In this document: positions 16,547-26,600 of the stretch, piece after piece
Layout of the letters: each line of letters begins with the position of its first letter
How positions within the stretch are numbered: the stretch's first letter is position 1
From: Pediococcus argentinicus
GTDB lineage: Bacteria; Bacillota; Bacilli; Lactobacillales; Lactobacillaceae
Assembly: GCF_001437605.1 (NCBI RefSeq)
Contig: NZ_JQCQ01000003.1
Location: 22,296 to 86,295, forward strand
Length of the DNA: 64,000 nucleotides
Direction: 5' to 3'
The notes under the pieces: generated by a model
The model's input: only the letters and a program-made list of their open reading frames with translations
Databases searched by the model: none
Told to the model about the DNA's origin: nothing
Position numbers and translations under genes: made by a program

Positions 16547-17941
16547 ATGGAAAAGAAACGAGTTAGCTTACTAGAAGCAAGTATAGTTTTATTATTGATG
16601 TTAATTGTCATGGGATTGGGTGTTATCAAGTTTGGAATCTCACCACAAACACCAGTTATGTTGGTAATGGGAATTCTAACAATTTGGGCTCGTGCTCGAG
16701 GATTTAAATGGGATGACATTAGTACTGGAATCAAAGACGGAATTGAAACAGGAATTATTCCAATTTTTATTTTTATTTTAGTTGGTGCACTTATTAGTAC
16801 TTGGATTGCCGCTGGAATTATTCCTAGTTTGATGGTCGTTGGATTTAAGTTAATTAGTGTTCAATGGTTTGTACCTTCAGTATTTATCGTTTGTGCCCTT
16901 GTTGGTACATCAGTTGGTTCAGCATTTACCGTTATGTCTACAGTCGGTATCGCATTCTTCGGAATGGGTATGACAATGCAAATCAACCCTGCTTTAGTAG
17001 CTGGTGCCATTATTTCCGGAGCAATTTTTGGTGATAAATGTTCACCACTTTCAGAATCAACTAACTTAGCTTCTGCTGTTGTTGATGCCGATTTGTTCGA
17101 TCATATTAAAAACTTGATGTGGTCAACAATTCCTGCCTTTGTTGTTTCATTAATTCTATTTGGTATCTTTGGTCACAGTGAAGCTGCAACAGCTAACATG
17201 AACAAAATTAACCAAACTGTAGCTATTCTTGAACATCAATTTAACGTATCATTCTGGGCTATTATTCCAATCGCTTTGATGTTTATCTGTGCATGGCGCC
17301 GAATTCCTGCTATTCCAACATTATTCATTAATATTGGAGTTTCAGTTGTAATGATCTTTATCGAACACCCAAGTACTTCAATTAAAGAAATTGCTTCAAT
17401 TATTGAAATGGGATTTGTTTCAAAATCAGGTAATGCCAGTGTTGATACTTTGTTAACTCGTGGTGGAATTGCAAGTATGATGGGAACAGTTTCATTAATC
17501 GTCTTAACTCTTTCGCTAGGTGGTTTGTTAGTTCATTTAGGATTGATTGAAACGGTGATGGAACCAGTTGCACGTCGTTTAAACAGCGATGGTAAATTAA
17601 TTACAGCTGTTGTATTAAGTTCAATTGGTGTTAATATCTTTATCGGTGAACAATTCTTATCAGTTATCTTACCTGGTAAAGCATTTAAAGATACTTTTGA
17701 TAAAGCAGGCTTAGCAAATGTTGCTTTGAGTCGTGCTCTTGAAGATGGTGGTACTGTTATTAACTACCTTATTCCATGGGGTGTTGCAGGTGTATTTGCT
17801 GCTAATACATTCCACGTACCAACGTTACACTTCTTACCATTCGTATTCTTTAGTTTACTTTCACCAATCTTCTCAATCATCAGTGGATTTACTGGATTAG
17901 GTATCAAACATAAGAAACCAGTTACAGAATCTGCAGAATAA
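16547..17941 (+). CDS. NhaC-family antiporter, predicted tyrosine transporter (YheL-like)
   Basis: 464 aa with about 11-12 membrane segments and the NhaC pattern GTSVGSAFTVMSTVGIAFFG and GDKCSPLSESTNLAS. Family members exchange Na+/H+ or metabolites. T-box-regulated NhaC proteins (YheL group) have been proposed as tyrosine transporters, and the UAC specifier in its leader supports that. ATG 16547 is preferred over ATG 16529 because GGGGTG lies upstream, but the site is imperfect. Confidence 0.8.
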   Translation: MEKKRVSLLEASIVLLLMLIVMGLGVIKFGISPQTPVMLVMGILTIWARARGFKWDDISTGIKDGIETGIIPIFIFILVGALISTWIAAGIIPSLMVVGFKLISVQWFVPSVFIVCALVGTSVGSAFTVMSTVGIAFFGMGMTMQINPALVAGAIISGAIFGDKCSPLSESTNLASAVVDADLFDHIKNLMWSTIPAFVVSLILFGIFGHSEAATANMNKINQTVAILEHQFNVSFWAIIPIALMFICAWRRIPAIPTLFINIGVSVVMIFIEHPSTSIKEIASIIEMGFVSKSGNASVDTLLTRGGIASMMGTVSLIVLTLSLGGLLVHLGLIETVMEPVARRLNSDGKLITAVVLSSIGVNIFIGEQFLSVILPGKAFKDTFDKAGLANVALSRALEDGGTVINYLIPWGVAGVFAANTFHVPTLHFLPFVFFSLLSPIFSIISGFTGLGIKHKKPVTESAE

Positions 17942-18014
17942 GTAAAAGACTTGTTTATTTGATTTAAGAAGACTAAAATTTGGCTTATTTATAATTAGTA
18001 AGGAGTTATTAGTA

Positions 18015-18533
18015 ATGCCAAATTTTGAAACAGAACGAACGATTTTACGACCAATCAATGTTAAAGATGCCGCAGACTTGAAAGAACTATTTGATAGTCC
18101 AGATGTCACAGCATATTTACGCTATGATGCATACGCTGACCTAGCTGAAGCTGAACAAGCTATCAATGACCATTTCAGTGATGAAAAATATGTCTTTGGA
18201 ATTGAAGAAAAGAAGTCTGGTAAGTTAATTGGATTCTTTGAATTTCATCCAGAGGATAAAGGCGCCATATTAACTTATGCTTTGAATCAGTCCTATTGGG
18301 GACAGGGATTGATGCCTGAAGTTGGAGAAATAATGGTTGATTATGGATTCAAGCAGCTTGGATTTGATGAATTCTTTGCCCATTATCTTCGAGGCTTAAA
18401 TGATAAATCAGGACGTGTGATGGAAAAGCTAGGGATGCACGATGATGGTGAAATTCAACACGTCAGCCAAGATGGTAAAGAATTTTCACTAGGTCAGTAC
18501 TCGTTAACTAAAGATGAATATTTAAAAAGATGA
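18015..18533 (+). CDS. GNAT N-acetyltransferase (RimJ/RimL-like)
   Basis: 172 aa. It starts with the RimL-type MPNFETERTILRPINVKDA, and the acetyl-CoA-binding segment is NQSYWGQGLMPEVGEIM (about 95-111). The substrate may be an N-terminal amine or a small metabolite and cannot be read from sequence. AAGGAG precedes the start. It converges with the SGNH hydrolase across a shared terminator. Confidence 0.8.
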   Translation: MPNFETERTILRPINVKDAADLKELFDSPDVTAYLRYDAYADLAEAEQAINDHFSDEKYVFGIEEKKSGKLIGFFEFHPEDKGAILTYALNQSYWGQGLMPEVGEIMVDYGFKQLGFDEFFAHYLRGLNDKSGRVMEKLGMHDDGEIQHVSQDGKEFSLGQYSLTKDEYLKR

Positions 18534-18558
18534 ACTTCAAATGAGGTTCATCTTTTTT
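18524..18558. terminator. Bidirectional terminator
   Basis: 15-bp stem (18524-18538 / 18543-18557) with an AAAT loop, A-rich and T-rich flanks. It overlaps the ends of both converging genes. Confidence 0.9.
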
Positions 18559-19514
18559 ATTGCTGTGATTAAATTGTGGGCTGCATGGATTGATCCAACC
18601 TTATTAGGATGGGTTCCATCAGTCGTTTGAACATGCCAATGACTAGTTTTAATTAAATGTATTTCATTACTGAAATCATTGCTAATCAGGCTGGTAATGG
18701 CATTTGCAAAAGCTGGATTGAATGGAATTAAAACGGCAATTTTACTACCTTGAAACTTATTCTGAACTTCATTTAGAAACTGCTTAAAGAAAGCCGTGAA
18801 AGTTGCGTCATCAAATTTACGATCGTTAGTACCAAGATTAACGATTACTAAGTCAGCTTCTACTGCAGGTGACAGTGTATCGATATCAATATAATTTAGA
18901 AAGCGACTGGCGGCAGGAACACCGCCAGCACCATAGCGAAGAATTCCCGCGGCGCTGTAAGCAATCCGATAATCAATGGCATCAAAATGTTCTGCAGTTC
19001 GGGCTGCATAGTTAATATCAGCGCCATAGCCAGATGACGGAGACTTACTTCTAACCCAACAACCAGCGGTGATTGAGTCACCAATAAATGCGATGGTCTT
19101 TCCAATTGGTTTGATAGCTGTAATTGTTCCTTTGGTATTATTAATACTTTCAATTGCTAATCCAGCTTGCTCAGTCCAAACTTGATCGGCATCAGTATTG
19201 CCAGCGAAAGTAATTTTAACAATATGATTACTACTATCTGGTAAACTGATGCTCAATTTTTGATTAGACAATTCTACCAATGACTTAGAGTGATCAATAT
19301 CAATACTAAGAGTTTGATTTGTAGATCCATTAGGAAGCGTCCTAATAAAATTAAGTTCAATTTGTTTAGTTTGGGATGTTTTAAATAGGATTTGAGTCCC
19401 AAGATTGGTAGTGTACATGGTTTGAACATCGTCGAGTTCTTTTTCAATCCAACGTCCCATAAAAAATACAGGTAATTTATGGGAATGTGGCTCTGTTTCA
19501 ACATAATTTTGCAT
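18537..19514 (-). CDS. SGNH/GDSL hydrolase with N-terminal beta domain (carbohydrate esterase type)
   Basis: 325 aa, no signal peptide. Residues about 1-135 look like a beta-sandwich. The hydrolase domain follows with block I FIGDSITAG (Ser nucleophile), an NLGTNDR block III and a C-terminal DGTHPN with the Asp/His pair. The arrangement resembles CE2/CE3-like acetyl esterases acting on sugars. It lies 5 nt after tag in the same direction, so the two are probably co-transcribed. Confidence 0.8.
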   Translation of the reverse strand: MQNYVETEPHSHKLPVFFMGRWIEKELDDVQTMYTTNLGTQILFKTSQTKQIELNFIRTLPNGSTNQTLSIDIDHSKSLVELSNQKLSISLPDSSNHIVKITFAGNTDADQVWTEQAGLAIESINNTKGTITAIKPIGKTIAFIGDSITAGCWVRSKSPSSGYGADINYAARTAEHFDAIDYRIAYSAAGILRYGAGGVPAASRFLNYIDIDTLSPAVEADLVIVNLGTNDRKFDDATFTAFFKQFLNEVQNKFQGSKIAVLIPFNPAFANAITSLISNDFSNEIHLIKTSHWHVQTTDGTHPNKVGSIHAAHNLITAIKKMNLI

Positions 19515-19519
19515 AGTTA

Positions 19520-20089
19520 TTAACCAGGATTATACATGCAGTCAATTTCGTGGTCGTTAACCAAACCAATGGCCTGCATGAATGAATAAATAGTAGTAGG
19601 ACCGACGAATTTAAAGCCACGATTCTTGAGGTCTTCCGAAAATTTTTCAGATAAAGGTGTCTTAGCATGCACTTCTTCTGGGATTCGAATATGATCATTG
19701 ACTTGGCGGTTATTTACAAAGCTCCAAGCATACTTTTCAAAGCTACCAAATTCAGATTGGACCTTAAGAAAAGCTTTGGCATTGCTGATGGTGGAAGATA
19801 ACTTTGCTTGGTGACGAATAATACGATCGTCTTCCATGAGTCTATTTAAATCATCCTCAGTCATTGCTGCAACTTTATTCACGTCGTAGTTGTAGAAGTC
19901 TTCTTTGAATGCAGCACGTTTATTGATAATAGTGTTCCAGCTTAATCCGGCTTGATAACCTTCTAAACAGAGCATTTCAAAGATATAACGATCATCATGA
20001 CTTGGTTGGCACCATTCTTTAGCGTGATATTCTTGCATTAGTGGACTGCTATCACGAGCCCATGTACAGATAAAAGAACTTTGTGGCAT
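19520..20089 (-). CDS. tag: DNA-3-methyladenine glycosylase I
   Basis: 189 aa, the normal length. It matches Tag: C8-W10 near the N-terminus, FEMLCLEGYQAGLSW (about 37-51), NKRAAFKEDFYNYD, and the C-terminal HEIDCMYN with the His and Cys that complete the structural zinc site. It removes 3-methyladenine from alkylated DNA in the cytosol. Good GGAGG Shine-Dalgarno. Confidence 0.93.
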   Translation of the reverse strand: MPQSSFICTWARDSSPLMQEYHAKEWCQPSHDDRYIFEMLCLEGYQAGLSWNTIINKRAAFKEDFYNYDVNKVAAMTEDDLNRLMEDDRIIRHQAKLSSTISNAKAFLKVQSEFGSFEKYAWSFVNNRQVNDHIRIPEEVHAKTPLSEKFSEDLKNRGFKFVGPTTIYSFMQAIGLVNDHEIDCMYNPG

Positions 20090-20140
20090 TTTGGTTTCCT
20101 CCGATATTCATTACTATGAATAATCATATAATTACCCAAC

Positions 20141-20163
20141 AAAAAAAGCCACATAAAGTGACT
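20141..20163 (-). terminator. Terminator after purine permease
   Basis: On the minus strand AGTCAC pairs with GTGGCT (one G-U pair), followed by seven U. It separates pbuX from tag. Confidence 0.8.
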
Positions 20164-20175
20164 TTGATTGATTTA

Positions 20176-21492
20176 TTATAGTTCGTGATCGTAACCGTTA
20201 AATAAGAGGTTAAGAACAACGGCTGTGATACTTGCGATAACAATTCCATTTGTAAATAACATTTGGATTGTTTCAGGGAAAGTATGGAAAAGTTGAGGAT
20301 AAACAGTAGATCCAAGTCCCATTCCAATTGATAGTGAAGCAATTAAAATATTTTTATTTTCATTAAAATCAACTTGTTGTAAAATTCGAACACCTTGCGC
20401 ACCAACAATTCCGAACATAACCAACATAGCACCACCTAGAACGCTACTTGGAATAACGGTGGCCATGGCACCAACCTTGGGTAATAGACCAAGGAAAATT
20501 AGGAATCCAGCTGCATAGTAAAGTGGTTTACGACTCTTTACTCCTGAAAGTTGAAGGACACCAACATTTTCAGAGAAAGTTGAGTATGGGAAGGTATTGA
20601 AAATTCCACCTAAAATTGCGGCGATACCTTCTGAACGGTAACCGCGTTTTAGGTCGTTTTGATCAATGTGTTTACCAGTTAAATCACCTAGGGCGAAGAA
20701 TACACCGGTTGATTCAATCATAGTCGTTAAAGTAACCATGATCATCGTGACTATCGCCGAGGTGTGGAAGGTTGGCATTCCAAAGTAAAATGGCTGTGGA
20801 ATGTGGAACCAACTTGCTTGAGCAACAGGAGCGAGAGAAACCATGCCCATGGCGCCAGCGATAAATGTTCCAGCCAGAATTCCAATTAAAATAGCGATGG
20901 AATGGATGAAGCCACGCCCCCAAATGTTAATGGCAACGATGATGAGGACTGTTGCAAAACCAACAATGAGTCCTTTGGGATCACCGAATGTTTTAGCAGC
21001 AGGATTACCACCACCAATATTTTCAAAGGCAACTGGTACAAGAGTAAAACCAATAATTGCAATGATTGATCCAGTTACGACTGGTGGGAAAAGTCCGCGA
21101 ATTCTTGAAAATAATCCACTAATTAAAAGGGTAAAGATTCCGGCAGCGATGACCGCTCCGTACATCGCACCAACACCAAGTGAACCACCAATTTTTTGTA
21201 ATGGCTGAACTGCTTGGATAGCACATCCAAGAACAACTGGAAGTCCAATACCTGTGAGTGGAGTGCGTTTAACCTGAAGAAGTGTGGCGATTCCACACAT
21301 GAAAATATCAACAGAAACTAAATAGGTCATCTGGGCAGCTGTAAAGTGCAAATAACTACCAATTAACAACGGAACCAACACATCTCCTGAATACATAGCC
21401 AGTAGATGTTGCATACCTAGGATCGCAGCCTTGGACTGCGAGAGCTTAGGAGTGATTTGTGTAACCTGATCGGAACTTGTTGAGTTTTCCAT
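20176..21492 (-). CDS. pbuX: Xanthine/purine permease (NCS2 family)
   Basis: 438 aa with about 13-14 hydrophobic segments. The NCS2 pattern is visible: GMQHLLAMYSGDVLVPLLIG near the N-terminus and a QLSGVKSRKP motif after ENVGVL. It imports a purine base, most likely xanthine or guanine, with protons. The guanine-type riboswitch upstream fits this role and would shut the gene off when purines are plentiful. Start fixed by GGAGGA. Confidence 0.88.
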   Translation of the reverse strand: MENSTSSDQVTQITPKLSQSKAAILGMQHLLAMYSGDVLVPLLIGSYLHFTAAQMTYLVSVDIFMCGIATLLQVKRTPLTGIGLPVVLGCAIQAVQPLQKIGGSLGVGAMYGAVIAAGIFTLLISGLFSRIRGLFPPVVTGSIIAIIGFTLVPVAFENIGGGNPAAKTFGDPKGLIVGFATVLIIVAINIWGRGFIHSIAILIGILAGTFIAGAMGMVSLAPVAQASWFHIPQPFYFGMPTFHTSAIVTMIMVTLTTMIESTGVFFALGDLTGKHIDQNDLKRGYRSEGIAAILGGIFNTFPYSTFSENVGVLQLSGVKSRKPLYYAAGFLIFLGLLPKVGAMATVIPSSVLGGAMLVMFGIVGAQGVRILQQVDFNENKNILIASLSIGMGLGSTVYPQLFHTFPETIQMLFTNGIVIASITAVVLNLLFNGYDHEL

Positions 21493-21521
21493 TTCTTCCT
21501 CCTTGGCCAGCTATAATGAAA

Positions 21522-21641
21522 TAAAAAAGGACCCCAGCAAAAAAGCTGTGAGCCCATAAATTTCAATGATTAAAAGAATCCTATAGTCCAACGTTTACGG
21601 CGTTGGGTAGATACTCGTCAACCACATTTTGACATTATATA
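21522..21641 (-). promoter_or_regulatory. Purine (guanine-type) riboswitch
   Basis: On the minus strand the aptamer core reads TATCTACCCAACGCCGTAAA, followed by CGTTGGACTAT, matching the xpt-type purine riboswitch. P2 is GTCAA/TTGAC. The ACTAT junction carries C at the specificity position, which points to guanine/hypoxanthine rather than adenine. A terminator hairpin with GGTCC and a T6 run (complement about 21522-21554) follows, so ligand should stop transcription of pbuX. Confidence 0.9.
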
Positions 21642-21713
21642 GGCGAAAAATTATTCGATTGTGCTTGTAAGCTTAGCACAGTTATTTGCGATGTACAATA
21701 TCATTTTAAAAGT

Positions 21714-22979
21714 TTACTTTAAATTAGTAAAGGCATCATGAACGGTGTTGAGTGCTTGCGTAAGATCATCTTTGGAAATAACTAGTGGTGGTTGGAATCG
21801 CAATATGTTTCCCATTGTGGTAATCATAATGACACCATGTTCAAAAACGTATTGACTGACTTTGTGAGCCAGTTCATCTGAGTTGAGTTCAATACCGCCA
21901 TTTAAACCAACCATCCGAATATCGATAATACTTTCAAATTCAGATCTCCATGGTTCTATAATAGCTTTTACATATTCACCCAGTTCTCCAGAGCGTTCTG
22001 GTAAATTATGACTTTCGACATAATCAATAGTTGCGAGTGCAGCAGCACAACATATTGGATTAGCGGCAGTAGTTGTCGCGTTAGCAGGAGCTTGTAAGCT
22101 ATCCATAATTGGCGCTTTGCCAATGACGGCAGAGAGCGGCATACCGGAACCTAATGCTTTGCCAACTGCCATGATATCAGGTTCTAAATTGAAGTGATCT
22201 AGAGACCACATTTTGCCACTTCGTCCGAAGCCTTGGTTAATTTCATCGGTACAGAATAGGATTCCATTAGTATGACAAAATTGATAGAGCTTGTTCATGT
22301 ACTCAATAGGTGCTTTAATGATTCCAGCATCGCCTTGAATGGGTTCAATAATAACAGCCGCAATTTGGTCTGCGGGGATGTCATGTTTAACAAGTTCTTG
22401 GAGGAATTCAAAACTCTGAGTACCTTCCGCATCATCATAATTATGAATTGAATCTGGATATGGAATGTGGATTACATCTCCAACTAGTGGTCCAATATTA
22501 CGATGCATATTTGGATCAATGGCTGATAGACTAGCTGCACCCATGGTAGTTCCATGCCAGCTATTAGAAAAAGTAATTATGTAAGGACGCTTCGTGTAAG
22601 CACGGGCAAACTTAACAATCGCCTCAGCTGCTTCTGATCCAGAAGTACTGAAGCTAACTTTTTTAGGTGTATTACCAGGTGCTAATTCAGATAATCTCTT
22701 GGCTAATTTAATAGCTGGCTCATTATAGAAGTAACCTGAAATATAGTGAATTAGATTCTGAGACTGTTCTTGAATAGCTTTTTGAACTTCAGAATTATTA
22801 TGGCCGACATTAACACTAGCAGCACTAGCGAGTAAGTCGACGTACTGATTTCCATCAACGTCCCAAATTTGTGCACCATCACCATGGTCAACAACTAAAT
22901 CTAAAGTATTAACTCGTCCAGCTTGAGCAACGTATTGGTGATCTTCAGTAATCAACTGATCAGTGATTTGTTTCTTCAA
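21714..22979 (-). CDS. Class III aminotransferase / amino acid 2-epimerase family (PLP)
   Basis: 421 aa from a TTG start with AGGTGA upstream. Class III fold signs: SFSTSGSEAAEAIVKFARA, IIEPIQGDAGI, CTDEINQGFGRSGKMW, and the PLP lysine in DIMAVGKALGSGMPLSAV. It could be a 4-aminobutyrate aminotransferase, but lactobacillar isoleucine 2-epimerases belong to the same group, so the substrate is open. Monocistronic. Confidence 0.8.
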   Translation of the reverse strand: MKKQITDQLITEDHQYVAQAGRVNTLDLVVDHGDGAQIWDVDGNQYVDLLASAASVNVGHNNSEVQKAIQEQSQNLIHYISGYFYNEPAIKLAKRLSELAPGNTPKKVSFSTSGSEAAEAIVKFARAYTKRPYIITFSNSWHGTTMGAASLSAIDPNMHRNIGPLVGDVIHIPYPDSIHNYDDAEGTQSFEFLQELVKHDIPADQIAAVIIEPIQGDAGIIKAPIEYMNKLYQFCHTNGILFCTDEINQGFGRSGKMWSLDHFNLEPDIMAVGKALGSGMPLSAVIGKAPIMDSLQAPANATTTAANPICCAAALATIDYVESHNLPERSGELGEYVKAIIEPWRSEFESIIDIRMVGLNGGIELNSDELAHKVSQYVFEHGVIMITTMGNILRFQPPLVISKDDLTQALNTVHDAFTNLK

Positions 22980-23064
22980 ATAGCTTCACCTGATTTCTTT
23001 AAAATGATTGGCTAGATTATAGCATAGATTTATAATAGAAATACTAAATTAAACGAGGTATAAG

Positions 23065-23601
23065 ATGCGTATATTAGGGGTAGGCAACGAGCGAGAAATC
23101 TCCAATGAAGTTTTAAAACAGCTTTCAACTAAAAATGAAGTAGAGCAAGTAGCTGAAGTTACGAATCCAGATCAATTATCGAATATTGATGTCTTATATC
23201 TGGACTTCAATCAAGAAGGTTTGGATATTAAAGTTGAAGACTTGGTAGACCAAATTGATCAATCTACTAACATGAGCTTTAAGATTGTTTTTTTAAGTAC
23301 TGCAGGGTTGAATAATGAAGTTAATTTAAGTTGGATGAAAGTTAAAGACATTCATGAATATAAATTACAAATGCGTTATGCAATTAAACTGATTGATGAG
23401 ACTGAGCGCCCTTATGTAATTTTGGAACCAACAGAGTTGGATGACAGTAAGCAAGAGGTTATTACGTTTGGAGAAGGAAATACTGCTAAAACATCAAAGG
23501 TTAGTAAGTCAGGTGTTAGGGAAATGATTCAAAAGTCTATTTTGAATCATAAATTTGATAATCAAGCGTTGATTATTACAAATAAGGAGGAACATGAATG
23601 A
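23065..23601 (+). CDS. NAD(P)-binding-like protein preceding rexB
   Basis: 178 aa. The N-terminus MRILGVGNEREISNEVLKQL looks like a Rossmann beta-alpha unit, and YAIKLIDETERPYVILEPTEL resembles the later part of atypical short-chain dehydrogenases. The glycine motif is degenerate, so catalysis is doubtful. ATGA overlap couples it to rexB, suggesting shared expression with the recombination nuclease. Confidence 0.6.
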   Translation: MRILGVGNEREISNEVLKQLSTKNEVEQVAEVTNPDQLSNIDVLYLDFNQEGLDIKVEDLVDQIDQSTNMSFKIVFLSTAGLNNEVNLSWMKVKDIHEYKLQMRYAIKLIDETERPYVILEPTELDDSKQEVITFGEGNTAKTSKVSKSGVREMIQKSILNHKFDNQALIITNKEEHE

Positions 23602-26600
23602 GTCTGAAATTTATTTATGGGACCGCTAGCTACGATCATTTGGATGGGGTCGCAGATGAGGTTATTAGTGAATTAAACCGAAGTGATGATCAGTCGGTTT
23701 ATTATTTAGTACCTAATCATATTAAGTTCCAATCAGAAGTTCAGCTCCTTCAAAAAGTTCGAGATAAAAGTGGAAAAGAACAAATTTTTGCGGCGAATCG
23801 ACTCCAGATTCTTTCTTTTACTCGTTTAGCATGGTTCTTTCTCAAAAACGCCCCAATTTATCAATATCCGCGATTAACTTCATCTAGTATGAATATGTTG
23901 CTCTATCGAATTATTCAAGAGCATGCTGATGAGTTAACATTGTTCTCCAACGTTGATATGCAGTTTGGGTTAGTCAGTAAGATTGCGAGTCAAATAAATG
24001 ATTTAAAAATTGGCAATGTTAACCCTGATGATTTATCACAGGTATTATTAAATTTAGTCGACAGTGATGATAATGATTTAGACCTTGTGTCTAAAGTACA
24101 TGATTTAAATATAATTTATTCAGAATTTGCAGAAGAAACTGAGAATCATTTTATTGATAATAGTGATATTGTCCGAGCTCTTTGTGAACAACTAAGCGAA
24201 ACAGATTTGAGTGGCAATACATTTGTGATTAGTGGATTTGCTAACTTTTCAGCTGAGGAAACCAAATTAATTAATACACTGATTGAATCAAAAGCGGAAG
24301 TGATTGTTGATTTGGTGACGGATGAGATTATTAAGGATCCAGCCAAATTGGCGAGTGAGGATTTGTTCTTTGAAACCAAACGAGTAGGGCTGAACTTCCT
24401 AAATTATGCAAAACAGAATACTGTAAGAATTGAAAATGAAGTTAAATTAAGTAAAATTCGAGCTTCAGATGACCTTCGGAAATTGGAACGATTTTGGATT
24501 GAGTCAACTAAAGGACTGGTTGGCGAACGTGGTCAGCAACAAGTAACTAAAATTAGAGTTAATCAAGCTAACAGTCGTTATTCTGAAGTAGAAAATGTTG
24601 CGACTGAGATTCGACAAACAATGGCTGCTGACAACAATTTTAAATTCAAAGATTTTGCAGTTGTAACCCGGCATTTATCAGAATATGACACAATCATTCC
24701 ACAAATTTTCAAAGAGTTTGAAATCCCAATTTTTTATGATTTACAGATTTCTATGAAAGATCATCCACTTGTCGAATTAGTACGCTCTTTGTTTGCTGTT
24801 AAAAAGAGCTTTTATCAGTATGAAGATGTAATGCGTTTGCTAAAAACAGGTCTCTTAATTCCAGAAGACACAGATCCGGATAGCTTTACGGCGGAACTAG
24901 ATGTAACCGAGAATTATCTCTTACAGATGGGAATTAGAGGTCGAGATTGGTTAAGTAAAAATGATTGGCAAGTGACAACGTATACAAATGAATTGAGTGA
25001 TACTGATCAACATAAGCAAGAAGCGATTAACCATATTAAGTCATTTGTTAGTTCTATGTTAGTCCCATTCTATAAGCGATTGGATAGCGTGGACAATGGT
25101 GCTGAGGCCGCCCAAGTCTTGTATCAATTCTTAATTGAACATGGTGTTGATCAGCGCTTAATCAGTTGGAGCGACGACCTGATAGAAACAGGTGATTTAG
25201 CACAAGCGGCTCAGTCTGAACAAACCTGGGAGACCTTCATTCAGATGTTGGATGAATATGTTGAAATCTTAGGTAGTCATGATTTTAAACCAGATGAGTT
25301 TATTGGTTTATTAAATGCGGGCTTTGAGTCAGCTAGTTATTCACAAATTCCATCAACTTTGGATCAAGTTTCAGTGTCTGAAATGGGAATGGTTCAGATG
25401 GCTGATCGGAAACGAGTCTTTATTATTGGTGCCACTGACCGAAATATGCCAGAGCAACCAACAGACAATAGTTTCTTTGATGAAGATGGTCAAAAAGAAA
25501 TTGAATCGAACCTGGATGATGATCAATTTCTAAGTTTGAGTCCAACACGTTCAATGCAGTTTGAACCATTTTTAAATTACACTAATTTTCTAACGGGTAG
25601 CGAAGAACTTGTATTTTCGTTTCCATTAAGGGGTAATGATGGTGAGGACTTAGAGGTCTCACCTTACGTAGAACGAATTATAAACAACTTCAATATTAAG
25701 TTAAATGAAGTTCAAAGTAGACCTGATATTCAAACTGTTAATATTGAACGATTTATCGGATCACAACGTAGTACTTTGAGTCATTTAGTGCAGTATGCCC
25801 GCGATGCTAAGCAGTCTAATCAGACTGGAAATCCTAATTGGAATTTTGTTTATCAGCAATTATTAAGCTCGGACTATCAATACCTAACAAATCAGCTATT
25901 AAGTGCGTTGAAGTATAAAAATATTCCAACTAAGTTAGAACCAGAGATTGTTGAAGGGCTTTATGGCAATACCATCTATGCTTCAGTTTCTAAACTAGAA
26001 GAGTTCTTTAAAAATGAGTATGAGTACTTTCTGAAATACGGCTTGAAGCTACAAGAACGTCCCAGTTCTGAAATCACACCAGCTAATACGGGTGAGTACT
26101 TTCATGCTTCATTTGACGACTTAGTGAAAGAGATTAATCAGCAAAAAGTTGATTTCAGCAATTTGAATGATTCTCAGATTGACCAAATAGCTAAAGATGT
26201 GGTGGATAAGCTTAGAGGTCAGAGTGAATTCCAATATTTCGGTAAATCTAACCGAAATATTTATCTCCAAAATAATCTGGATCAAACGATTACTGAAATG
26301 ACCAAAAATATTTTGAAACAAATGATGCGTACACGAATGCGACCAATTGCCTCGGAGCAACTCTTTGGTCAAATTGGTGGCGATACTGGACTACCAGCAC
26401 TTAATTTTGCTGTAGGCTCCAATCGTCAAGTTACAGTACGTGGAAAAATTGATCGAATTGACCAAATTATCACTGGTGACGACAACTATCTTGGTGTGGT
26501 GGATTATAAGTCCAGCGATCACAAATTTGATTTTGGCGAGGCTTATAACGGACTAGCGATGCAAATGTTAGTTTATCTGGATGTTGTGAAGCAAAATAGC

